Positions 1 to 8,053 of a stretch of 21,603 nt of DNA are shown in pieces. Both the position numbers and the translations under genes were made by a program. This stretch comes from Phallusia fumigata. Taxonomy: Eukaryota > Chordata > Ascidiacea > Phlebobranchia > Ascidiidae. A model generated the notes under the pieces. It was not told the DNA's origin, made no database searches, and saw nothing but the letters and a program-made list of their open reading frames with translations. The DNA lies in contig QXVZ01020110.1 of NCBI GenBank assembly GCA_008931825.1, positions 1-21,603 of the forward strand, read 5' to 3'. Within the stretch, counting starts at the first letter, position 1, and every line of letters starts with the position of its first letter.

Positions 1-598
1 TAGTTACATGTTGATGAATTTAATCAAGTTCAGTCAAGTCAAATTTAATGCATTGTCCATTAATAAATTTCTCATCATTGAAAGGATTCATAAAACAGCA
101 AGGACACCTAAAAAACCATAGGTTATTGAGTTAAGTGTCCTCTATTTTGAAAGATGCCTTAAGTGTACTTGGTGTGTTTTGCCGTAGGATCGCAACTGAC
201 CGCACAAACTGACGGGATACAGTCGGTTGCATAAAACAGTGGTCGAACCCACAGATTAATCTGTATTGTTTATGTTGTATTGGCCCCATTACTTCGGTAT
301 CCCTTAATTTCCGATTGACAATCACCAAAAAGCCCATCAGAAAACTACAAAAAACTAAAAATTGTTTTGTATAATTGCAAAAAAGTAATTGTTAATAATA
401 ATTCAACATAAATTGTTTAGAACAGATCGGCCATCAAATACTCAGACAAAAAAGCCTTCCACTTTATGGGGTAGTTGTGGTAATGAAGCAACCACAATAC
501 CCTTGCGTTTTTACTTCTTTTGTAGCTTAACATTGAGATCAAACTTACAAAAAAACAATTTAGAATTTGCAACAGGCTGAAATATTGCCTTGATTTAG
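1..598. other. Intronic or upstream sequence before the PIPOX-like exons
   Basis: AT-rich, with no exon I can recognise on either strand. It includes a short run of TCAAG-like pentamers around 23-42, resembling the cleaner pentamer array at 9532-9551. Most likely an intron of the PIPOX-like gene. Confidence 0.5.
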
Positions 599-742
599 CC
601 ATTGGAAGTTGATGTTGTATACTGGAAAGCGAAAGACCCAGCCTTATTCGATGGTTCTCATTTTCCTACCACCTATGTTGTTGTGGATGATGAAAAGCGA
701 GTCTACACAACTCCAATCAACGAACAACCTGGTCTGATGAAG
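599..742 (+). CDS. PIPOX: PIPOX-like exon A
   Basis: Acceptor tgatttag at 591-598 and donor gtaaga at 743; 48 codons, phase 0 at both ends. It encodes the segment from PLEVDVVYWK to PGLMK. The reading frame and both splice sites are seen directly. Confidence 0.85.
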
Positions 743-1216
743 GTAAGATTCAGGAAACTGATTTGATAGAACAATATCTTAATAACAAGTCGTTAATCAG
801 GATTTTTTTTAATTATTAGTGACTTAATTAGCGTATTTTGTTGTTTATTGAACCTGATATACCCACATGTAAGGCTTTTAGTGGGCCACCCCAAACCTAT
901 TACACAATAAACAAACATACCATTACATAAAATGAGATCAACATCAGGTTGACAATGCACTGATATAGCTTTCCAACAGTATAAATCCAATTTTTTAACC
1001 TTTTTCAACTAAAATCCATGAAACATAACTTGACATTACGATCAACAGGTTTGTCTTCATGCTGGCGTAGTTATAGATCATGAGCATAGAAATGATCTAG
1101 ATGAAAAGAAGAAGATGAAGAAGAAAGATCTTCTGCAGACGTTGACCAAAATAGTTAAAAAGCACTATCCAAATCTTGAACCGACTCCACTGGTTCGGGA
1201 GAGCTGCATATATACT
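599..1216 (+). CDS. PIPOX: Peroxisomal sarcosine/pipecolate oxidase-like gene, two internal exons (partial)
   Basis: Exons 599-742 and 1049-1216 join in phase 0 to give 104 residues of a monomeric sarcosine oxidase/L-pipecolate oxidase family protein (DAO fold, FAD-dependent). The family oxidises N-methyl or cyclic secondary amino acids with release of H2O2, usually in peroxisomes. The translation begins PLEVDVVYWKAKDP, passes through EQPGLMKVCLHAG (the family has a PGLMKVSYHHG-like motif here) and ends HYPNLEPTPLVRESCIYT. The Cys of that last motif, codon 1205-1207, aligns with the residue that carries covalent 8-alpha-S-cysteinyl FAD in the family. The insert rich in Lys after HRNDLDE is unusual. 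No earlier exons (FAD-binding GxGxxG region) are visible in 1-598, so the gene must start before the window. The final exon (family motif TPDE...GFSGHGFK) is absent although a donor (gtaggt) follows. Family assignment is confident; substrate is not. Confidence 0.85.
1049..1216 (+). CDS. PIPOX: PIPOX-like exon B, ends after the flavinylation Cys
   Basis: Acceptor atcaacag ending at 1048 and donor gtaggt at 1217; 56 codons, phase 0 at both ends. It encodes VCLHAGV through ESCIYT. The N at 1260 is only 44 bases downstream, and the next recognisable exon belongs to a different protein. Confidence 0.85.
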
Positions 1217-1283
1217 GTAGGTGTACCAATGTTTATAGGTTCCTATTTGAAATGGGTTTNATTTTCTCATTCGAAGAATAGAG

Positions 1284-1661
1284 AATAAGCTGCCCGAAGA
1301 AGCAAATTCAGGATCACTTCTTACCTCAGTGAAACAGTTTGTTGAGATGCCGGTTAACAGTTTTTTCAGCTTTATTTCCCAATCGACCTTGTTGGATAAA
1401 CCTGAAAACAATGTTGTACCTTCTCATGACAAAAAGTCTGAAGATGAAAAGGCGATAATCACGCAAAACAGTGAAGGTGAAGAACAACACCCTGCTCCTG
1501 TGTCTTTGCTAGACAGTCTGTATAAATTTATCCCCTACATGTCGACATCTGGAACTTTTAATAGTGATGAGAAGATCAAGGACAAAAAGCTTGACGAGGC
1601 ACACAAAGAGGCGCTACGAATTCAGGTGTCCCTTAAGTCACTAAAACATTTTATAAATCAG
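1284..1661 (+). CDS. PNPLA8: PNPLA8-like exon 1 of those visible (N-terminal low-complexity region)
   Basis: The open frame runs NKLPEEANSG...KHFINQ. The 5' edge is uncertain: AG at 1282-1283 gives a phase-0 start at 1284, but the frame stays open back to the N at 1260. The donor is either gttttg at 1662 or gtagga at 1671; both keep phase 0 and differ by three residues. The segment is rich in Lys, Glu and Ser and looks disordered. Confidence 0.7.
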
Positions 1662-4600
1662 GTTTTGTCTGTAGGAAACATACTTACAAGTTGTCTCTAG
1701 AAGCAAATAATTACATAGATATAAAGGTATAAATATTGTGGTACTGCATTGGATAGGGCAAAAACGAGGGATTTTAGTTGCCCTAAAAATAATAACTTGC
1801 ATCTTTTCATTTTGAGCCAACTAGTAACCGTAAAGTTTGAAAATATCTCTGATCTATTGTATCTGTATTTTATTACATCGGCTTTTCAATTACATTAATT
1901 TTTTTTCCTTTTTAATTTCACAGAGCCAAAAAGACAAAATTGCTCAAAAAGTGGAAATCAACAATCGAACAAGACAACTGATACAAAGCATACGGGATGC
2001 AAACAGCTTATCCACAATTTGCCACAATGTGGAAGATTTAAAAAATCATTTGCTTCGATTTCCTGACACAAGGATTACTGCTGTAAAGGTATGGTATGAG
2101 AAAAATGTTTTACTCAAACACTATGGCAATCTAGTACAGCATTTCTTAATCGTGATAAACTTTGTACTTAATTTGCTAAAGATTATGTATAATTAACCAG
2201 TTGTTACACCTTCCCACATGTATGCGCTTGTGGTAAGTTTGGTTTTTCAATTGAAAAAATTTGTAAACTGAATAGATAGGGACAAAATGCAAATAAGTTG
2301 TTAAGATTCATTAATTTGGTTTATGTCTGTGGATGTCTTTGTGATAGCTCATACATGGTGTTTTGTTTTGTAACTTTACTTCTTTGTTCCAGCAAAATGC
2401 CATTCGAGAGATAACCCACATATATCGAACCACACTTGATAAAGACATCTTGCCCACATTGAGAATGACCCTTGCCCTGTTGGGTTCAGTCGATCCCCCA
2501 AAACAAAGGGGGATTAGGGTTCTATGCATTGATGGTGGTGGTTGCAGGTAAGTTGTGTCTCTTTGATAAATAGCAATAAATATACATCAGCCATGTTGTT
2601 ATATTCCCAAATTTGTCTGGAGGACAGTTATATGTTCATATAGGAAAACTAGCACTAACTTTGCCATTAACTAACCCACCTAATCTGTTGCAGTTGTGAT
2701 TTGTTTTTGAGGGTAAGGCAACCTGTTACAACTGGTTCAGGTTGTTTCTTTTCAAGAAGCCTTCTAAAACTAAAATATGTACCATGATCAAAAGTCATTT
2801 GTTTAGTGTGCTAAAAATGCTTGCACAGACAGAACTGCTGTCTCATTACAGGCATTTAAACAAGGTGTTTTTAAGGGGTGTTCTGTCATTGGAAATATTT
2901 CGCCGCATGATGGAATTAAGTGGAAAGCAAATACATGAAATGTTCGACTACATTTGTGGAGTCAGTACTGGTGCAGTTCTTGCATTTTTGCTTGGAATAA
3001 AAAGGCTTCCAATTGAAGACATTGAGTCCATCTACAGGTGCTTAAATTACAAACAGTAGTTTTTGCATTGTACCAGGGGATGTTCTGTGTGGCTATGTGC
3101 AGAAACTTCAAACAAGTTAGCTGCCACAACATACAGGCCACCATTTTTTATACAATATACTGTAAACAGAACTCTGGTTCTGGCCTTACAAAACTGCAGT
3201 GAGAAAGCATTTATTTATTCTACCAGTGTAACTTTTTCTTTTTTAAACTTATGCTCATTTACACCCAATTTCGGCTAATCCCTGCACATAATGTGTTGTT
3301 GTATTGACTTTCTCATGGGGACGTGCTTAAAATCCAAAAACTGTTTCTAGGCAACTTGGCTCGGAGGTGTTTAATCAAAGTCGGCTTGTGGGAACTGGCA
3401 AACTCATGGTGTCGCATGCGTACTACAACACCGAAACCTTGCAAAAGATCTTGAGAACAGTGTTTGGTATGTTTTCAAGCTGTGCAGATAACTCTACTGC
3501 ATGATATTTTAACCAAATAACACCGTTTTTGTGCTTCAGGCGACAAACTGTTAATTGATACTGCCGCGGATGAAGACGTACCTAAGTGCAGTGCAGTATC
3601 TACTTTGGTCAATAGAATGATGCTAAAGCCATATGTGTGGAGAAATTACAGGTATCGTAGTCTTCCTGATTGTTCAAGCAGTGGTTTTCCATCTTTTTTC
3701 ATGTGACAACCTACAATATCAACTTTACCCTTTCAAACATTTAATTCAAACAAAGATATATCTATTACTATGATGTATTAATGTTGTGCAGTCACATAAG
3801 TCCAATTTCAGTATTTTAAAATTCTGTGAGCACTTTCATCTCTCAAAACAGTGATTGAAAATTACAACCCTTAAAAACCAGGGGTTCAAAGGGAATTAGG
3901 GTTAAAAATGAAATGTTTCGTATGCCAGTACTTGTGTGTAAAACCTTTTCTGCATTTGACAAATGCTGTTGTTATCATCAAAACCATGTATTTTACCTAT
4001 GGCTTCATCTTCTTTAGCGGCAATAAGTGCCATGCAAATGTTCTGGAACTGAGTTAATTACTTTTTATGTTGCAGCATTGTCCCCGGCACCAGACTTACT
4101 CACTGGCCTGGCACTTGTCGTGGTAAGTTATGGGAGGCCTTGCGAGCCTCTTCAGCTGCCCCAGGATATTTTGAAGAGTTCAAAAAGCATCACAACATTC
4201 ACCAGGTGATTTTATTTTTATATATATGCGCTAAAAAATTTCAGACAAAACAACCTACTTATGTACATATTTTACCTATATTGGCATCGTTCCTTATTCA
4301 AATAGAATCTCTGACATTTTGATTAAAAACATAACTGCCAAAGAACTTGTATATAGTGACTACATCGCTGTTGTCATTATCAGTGCACTATATACAAGTT
4401 CTCTGGCAGTCATAATTTAATTAAGCTACTCTCCAAGCCCATACCTTATCTCCAGTATTGTCATTGTATTGTTACTCCGAAAAAAAACGGTGGACATATT
4501 TTGCTATAGGACGGTGGGTTGCTTACCAATAACCCTACAGGAGTTGCATTGAATGAATGCAGTCTGTTGTGGCCAAATGCTCCGATCCAATGTGTTGTGT

Positions 4601-5901
4601 CAGTTGGAACCGGACGTTACGAGCCGACTGTGGGTCCTACCAGCGAACAATTCTTGTCGTTGAAAGACAAACTACTGAAGGTTGTAGACAGTGCGACCAG
4701 CGTGTCTGGTAAGATGTTTGTTCGATGGCGAAGAAATGTGCGATTGATATTTAGTCACAAAAGAGAAATTTTGTTGTTGAATCGCTTGGACCAAGGGGGT
4801 TGTAAACGGGGGAAATTCCGCTCTGGGGAGATTTTGTATTTGTAAGGACGGAATTTGTAACGAATATTAAAACCTGAAAAGTTTATTAGTTGTATGTAGT
4901 TTCCCTTCTTAATATACTGACATATTCATACCATTGCGAAATAAATTTCTAGTTAGGGGATGTTCGCTTTGAATGTCGGTTAAGAGATCCATGCAACAAA
5001 AAAAGTTGAGAAATTACTTGGTGCGTTGTTTTCTAAAAGCCTGTGTCCATGTATTTTATAAATGCATTTTTTGCATCCGATAAAACTGACCGGGATTTAT
5101 ATGATTAAAGTTTCGTTGAATTAAACCAGTGGTTAAACGTACGAGACTATCACAGCTTGCTGACGAAATGCGGTTGTGCATGGCAACGCTAGAACTTTTT
5201 GCAAAAATTTGTGTCTTTAGCCTGCAAAATGTGCCGCAAAAAATATAATTTGTTAGTGTCCCGTGAGCATAAAAAGTTTGAAAACCACTTGGTGGTTCAT
5301 CAAAAAATGTATACAACTTTATAAAAGTTGCTTTTATTTAGCGTTCCGATCGCGACTTTCGACAACGGGCTTTGTTCAATGATTACGGTTGCTACACAAA
5401 ACATCCGGTTATGCCTATATGCCTTGCTGTTGACATAATCTGATATGTGCTGTTAATAGCGGTTTGCTGCAAAAAGTTGTGTGTATTTTTAGAGGTGCAC
5501 GCAGTCATGTACGATTTGCTCCCAGATGGGACCTACTTTCGTTTCAATCCATTTATACGAGGTAAGTTAAAAATGTTCACCAGGGTTGCTAAATGTGAGG
5601 TCCACCGTAAAATAAATTCGTTTTTTATGTTTGTCTATCGAGGAGGTCGTTTACAAATCTAGCTGTTCATGGGTCCGTACAAAAAACTCTGTTTATAGCA
5701 ACAATGATTTACACCAATGTCAACCGTTTGAACTCCTAACCATGTATACTTTGTACAGAACCACTGCAGCTAGACGATTTTGAACAAAATAAACTGGACA
5801 TGTTGGTAGAGGACGCCCGTGACTACATTGATAAAAACGACTACAAACTTCGTGCGTGTGTTAATACGTTGGGCAGTGGTAAAACCATGTTCGCCAGGTG
5901 A
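1284..5901 (+). CDS. PNPLA8: Calcium-independent phospholipase A2 gamma-like gene (patatin domain), 5' incomplete
   Basis: Ten exons (1284-1661, 1924-2088, 2393-2547, 2876-3037, 3351-3466, 3540-3651, 4076-4205, 4510-4708, 5493-5561, 5759-5901) join without a phase conflict into 542 residues plus TGA. The patatin domain hydrolyses phospholipid acyl chains with a Ser-Asp dyad. Visible motifs are the oxyanion glycine loop DGGGCRG (about 228-234), the nucleophile elbow GVSTG with Ser263 (AGT 2964-2966), RASSAAPGYF and the catalytic DGG (Asp407, codon 4510-4512), then VSVGTGRYE and LLPDGTYFRFNP. About 230 residues precede the domain, low-complexity at first and then helical (KVEINNRTRQLI), as in PNPLA8 rather than other PNPLA members. 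No start codon is supported: the first exon runs up to the N at 1260. The protein ends MFAR, so the peroxisomal SKL tail of vertebrate PNPLA8 is missing. In vertebrates the enzyme is mitochondrial and peroxisomal; location here is unknown. Confidence 0.92.
1924..2088 (+). CDS. PNPLA8: PNPLA8-like exon 2
   Basis: Acceptor ttaatttcacag at 1912-1923 and donor gtatgg at 2089; 55 codons, phase 0. It encodes SQKDKIAQKVEINNRTRQL through RITAVK, the helical segment before the patatin domain that is recognisable in PNPLA8 homologues. Confidence 0.88.
2393..2547 (+). CDS. PNPLA8: PNPLA8-like exon 3, carries the oxyanion glycine loop
   Basis: Acceptor ttgttccag ending at 2392 and donor gtaagt at 2548. 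It encodes QNAIREITHIYRTTLDK through VLCIDGGGC and ends in phase 2, so the conserved Arg of DGGGxRG is split by the intron (AG + G). Confidence 0.92.
2876..3037 (+). CDS. PNPLA8: PNPLA8-like exon 4, carries the catalytic Ser
   Basis: The acceptor is a weak tttttaag ending at 2875, chosen because it completes the split Arg and continues GVLSLEIFRRMMEL. It contains FDYICGVSTGAVLAFLLG with the nucleophile Ser (2964-2966). Donor gtgctt at 3038, phase 2. Confidence 0.9.
3351..3466 (+). CDS. PNPLA8: PNPLA8-like exon 5
   Basis: Acceptor ctgtttctag ending at 3350 and donor gtatgt at 3467. It encodes (R)QLGSEVFNQSRLVGTGKLM through TLQKILRTVF and ends in phase 1. Confidence 0.9.
3540..3651 (+). CDS. 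PNPLA8: PNPLA8-like exon 6
   Basis: Acceptor gtgcttcag ending at 3539 and donor gtatcg at 3652. It encodes (G)DKLLIDTAADEDVPKCSAV through VWRNY. Only 73 bases of intron separate it from the previous exon, the smallest well-supported intron in the gene. Confidence 0.9.
4076..4205 (+). CDS. PNPLA8: PNPLA8-like exon 7 (RASSAAPGYF motif)
   Basis: Acceptor ttatgttgcag ending at 4075 and donor gtgatt at 4206. It encodes (S)IVPGTRLTHWPGT through EEFKKHHNIHQ, including the conserved RASSAAPGYF patatin signature. It ends in phase 0 immediately before the catalytic Asp. Confidence 0.92.
4334..4410. mobile_element. 77-bp foldback element with near-perfect 25-bp arms
   Basis: Arms 4334-4358 and 4386-4410 are inverted copies with one mismatch, starting ACTGCCA and ending TGGCAGT. 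The 27-base centre is unique. CATA occurs directly on both sides (4330-4333 and 4411-4414), which fits a short target-site duplication. It lies in the PNPLA8-like intron 4206-4509. A minimal MITE is the best reading; the RNA would form a hairpin of miRNA-precursor size. Confidence 0.75.
4510..4708 (+). CDS. PNPLA8: PNPLA8-like exon 8, starts with the catalytic Asp
   Basis: Acceptor ttgctatag ending at 4509 and donor gtaaga at 4709. It opens with DGGLLTNNP, the Asp of the Ser-Asp dyad, and includes WPNAPIQCVVSVGTGRYEP. Phase 1 at the end. Confidence 0.93.
5127..5291. mobile_element. hAT-type non-autonomous element relic
   Basis: The left end is CAGTGGTTAAAC and the right end GTTTGAAAACCACTTG, inverted copies with gaps. 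These match the CAGTGGTT...AACCACTG termini and the AAAAAGTTTGAAAACC subterminal pattern common in hAT non-autonomous elements. No clean 8-bp duplication. It sits in the PNPLA8-like intron 4709-5492. Confidence 0.55.
5493..5561 (+). CDS. PNPLA8: PNPLA8-like exon 9
   Basis: Acceptor gtatttttag ending at 5492 and donor gtaagt at 5562. It encodes (E)VHAVMYDLLPDGTYFRFNP, matching the LLPPDTYFRFNP stretch of PNPLA8 proteins. Confidence 0.9.
5759..5901 (+). CDS. PNPLA8: PNPLA8-like last exon with stop codon
   Basis: Acceptor ctttgtacag ending at 5758. It encodes (E)PLQLDDFEQNKLDMLVED through GSGKTMFAR and the TGA at 5899-5901. The C-terminus is roughly 30 residues shorter than vertebrate PNPLA8 and has no SKL. 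A weak donor (CAG/gtgacg) overlaps the stop, but I found no plausible further exon downstream. Confidence 0.82.
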
Positions 5902-6800
5902 CGCTAGAGACCCCCAGTTGAGTGGCAAGCAATAGAAATCATACGTACGCTTGGCGTGTTTGCGGCCTCATATTGTGCAGTGTTGGCAATTTATTTTAGT
6001 TTTGAGTTATTGTATTAGCCGCGAGGCTACTTTGTATGTACATACGTGTACAAAGTTTTGAGATTATTTTTTTCTTGGTTTCTGATTGCCTGCATAGCAT
6101 ACTGAGATGAGTCTGTGATACTTTTTCGCGTTCTCTGACGCTCAACCTATTAGTCCGTGGCTTGAAAAGGTGCCAGACCGCTCAATTTGTTCAAGTTTCT
6201 GATTGACTAGGCGTCAGTTCTGCCTCTGTTGTGCGACGTCTTCCTGCTTAGTAAACCCGTGGAACAAGCCCTACCACAACAAATACATTTTTTGTAAAGC
6301 CCAAGTTACCATTAAAACTTCAGTTGTTTGTTCTTCACGGGGTTCGAACGCGAGATGCCCCGACTAGAAATGTCGCTCAGGTTGTCTGTACATGGAACGA
6401 ATACTTTTAAAAATTCGACTGTTCGTTCGATCCACATTAGTTCAATTTTATTTCATAAAAACTCCAACACAACCAACCTACACTGTAAATTAACTCCTGT
6501 GTTTTGTTAATAACAGAATATTATGTTTGTTATACACGGCTACCAGCAATTTACGTGTTGTCTGTTTTGGTTAGATGGCTGTTTGAATGTTTTGTGTATG
6601 AGTGTGCATTTTCCCTTTTTCGTCAGCTTTTCTTACCTTTTTGCACTGTGCATAGAAATCTGAAATATTAATTACTCTAATTCCTTCTGATCGTATACTG
6701 CTAATACAACGCCACAGTTCGTGATTGTTTGTTCTTCGTTTTCAAGGAATAATAATCTTTTTTTTACTTTAATTAGCAATGATTTTTTAACCTGCTGGAT

Positions 6801-6850
6801 CAGGGGTGTGCAAAGTGCGTCCCGCGGAGAGTTTGAATGAAGTGCGGTCC
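6801..6850. mobile_element. hAT-like element left terminus
   Basis: Begins CAGGGGTGTGCAAAGTGCG, followed by CCCGCGG and GTGCGGTCCGC. This is the terminal and subterminal pattern of hAT elements (CAGGGGTGT...GCGGCCCGC). No matching right terminus was found downstream, so it is a truncated copy or a diverged end. Confidence 0.5.
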
Positions 6851-7119
6851 GCTAAACAATTTTATTGCATAAATAAGTCCAATTTATTATTCAAGACTCA
6901 ACATTGTCGCCAGGATCGTGAGTTGAACAAACGAACTTCACTCTTTCTTGCTTTTGTAAACAGAATGATTTAAATCGAGTCATGTAACTACAAAGACTCG
7001 ACTTTGCCCGGGTTATCGTTTTCAAAGACTCTTGAGTTGACTATTACCCTTTGGGTGAAAGAACCGAATCACTTGGACCATTTTTTGCAAAGTGATGTTT
7101 TACCAATAAAGTCTGGCAT

Positions 7120-7129
7120 TTTATTTATT
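7120..7129 (-). promoter_or_regulatory. Candidate polyadenylation signals for the fucosyltransferase
   Basis: TTTATTTATT on the plus strand gives two overlapping AATAAA hexamers on the minus strand, 262-271 bases beyond the stop codon. Placement is reasonable for an invertebrate 3' UTR but is not proof of use. Confidence 0.45.
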
Positions 7130-7390
7130 CTCAGGCAAGTTTTGTGATAAAAATACGTACAAGTTACGATACGACCTTAAGCAGAAGTTCATATCTGTTT
7201 TTTTAGAAATGCTTCTATAAACACAGTGTTTTCAAATTGTACGCCTGGAGGTACGACTCCAAATGCCTGGCCACGCAGCATAGGGCAAAGTCAATGTAGT
7301 CCATACGACAAGAACTCACAGAAACAGTCAACGGTCCACAATCGAGAGGCAACTCTAAGCCAAGTTACAAGTCTAGTAGGTGCATGTCAT

Positions 7391-8053
7391 CTACCATATA
7401 GCCCAACTCACTATCGCGTCTTTCAATTTTCCAAACCAAGATCCTTCCTTTTCATAACACGTCTTTGGGTTTGCCAATACAAACTCTTCATACAGAGAAT
7501 CTATTGTCTTGTGGTTACTGTTTAACATGAACTTCTCACACAGCGAGATCGGCCTTGTCTGCGGTTGAACGTCCGGGTACTTTTCCCGTATCATAGAAAT
7601 CATTTTATCGTCGGTCATGCTCTCGTCCTCCCTCCAGCGGAAATATGCACGGTATGCTGCGTCGTGCTTGTCAAGGTACTGGAGATGTTTCACCAAATCT
7701 GCAGCGCTGTCAAAGTCTTCCACGTGAATAAATGAGTCAATGGGAGCAACCCGCAACACATCAATCTTTGCAGGACCCCAAATCACTGGCACGGCGTCGT
7801 TCAACAAGGACTGCTCCCAAAACTTTTCTGTTAAGTAGTCAGTGCAGTGCCATGCGTTTTCGAAGGACATGTAGAACTTGTGTTCACGAATTGCCCCCGC
7901 GTTGGCTTGTCCGTCTTCCCTCGGCAGCAGGTGATGGTTCTCAAAGCACTTTCCGATCCTCGTGAGGTCAAGACCGGCGTCGACCAGTTCCTGCGAGTAT
8001 TTGAAACGCATCCTGGCACCGTTTGACCTGTCACAATTGCTTACCAGCCAAAT
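7391..8053 (-). CDS. Fucosyltransferase exon 3 (GDP-fucose-binding domain)
   Basis: The acceptor gattttacag on the minus strand ends at 8054. The exon opens IWLVSNCDRSNGAR, continues through SFEN...DYLTEKFWE...VPVIWG, and ends SWFGKLKDAIVSWAIW plus stop at 7393-7391. The terminal hydrophobic stretch is short and not an evident membrane span. Confidence 0.95.
   Translation of the reverse strand: MWLVSNCDRSNGARMRFKYSQELVDAGLDLTRIGKCFENHHLLPREDGQANAGAIREHKFYMSFENAWHCTDYLTEKFWEQSLLNDAVPVIWGPAKIDVLRVAPIDSFIHVEDFDSAADLVKHLQYLDKHDAAYRAYFRWREDESMTDDKMISMIREKYPDVQPQTRPISLCEKFMLNSNHKTIDSLYEEFVLANPKTCYEKEGSWFGKLKDAIVSWAIW

Larger units (their letters stand above)
5902..7390. other. Spacer between convergent PNPLA8-like and fucosyltransferase genes
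   Basis: Holds both 3' UTRs. On the plus strand a candidate polyadenylation hexamer ATTAAA lies at 6311-6316 and AATAAA at 7105-7110. On the minus strand two overlapping AATAAA hexamers lie at 7129-7124 and 7125-7120, about 265 bases past the fucosyltransferase stop. A hAT-like left terminus starts at 6801. No further gene was recognised. Confidence 0.55.

Noticed and set aside
4709-4845. Read-through of PNPLA8 exon 8 into the following intron
   Set aside because: A good donor (gtaaga) lies at 4709, and the next exon restores the family sequence in phase.
6338-6362. GGTTCGAAC that looks like a tRNA B box
   Set aside because: No T-stem pairing, no A box at a suitable distance upstream, no cloverleaf.
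7732-8034. Open frames on both strands overlapping fucosyltransferase exon 3
   Set aside because: They are alternate frames of the strongly supported GT10 coding sequence and resemble no protein.
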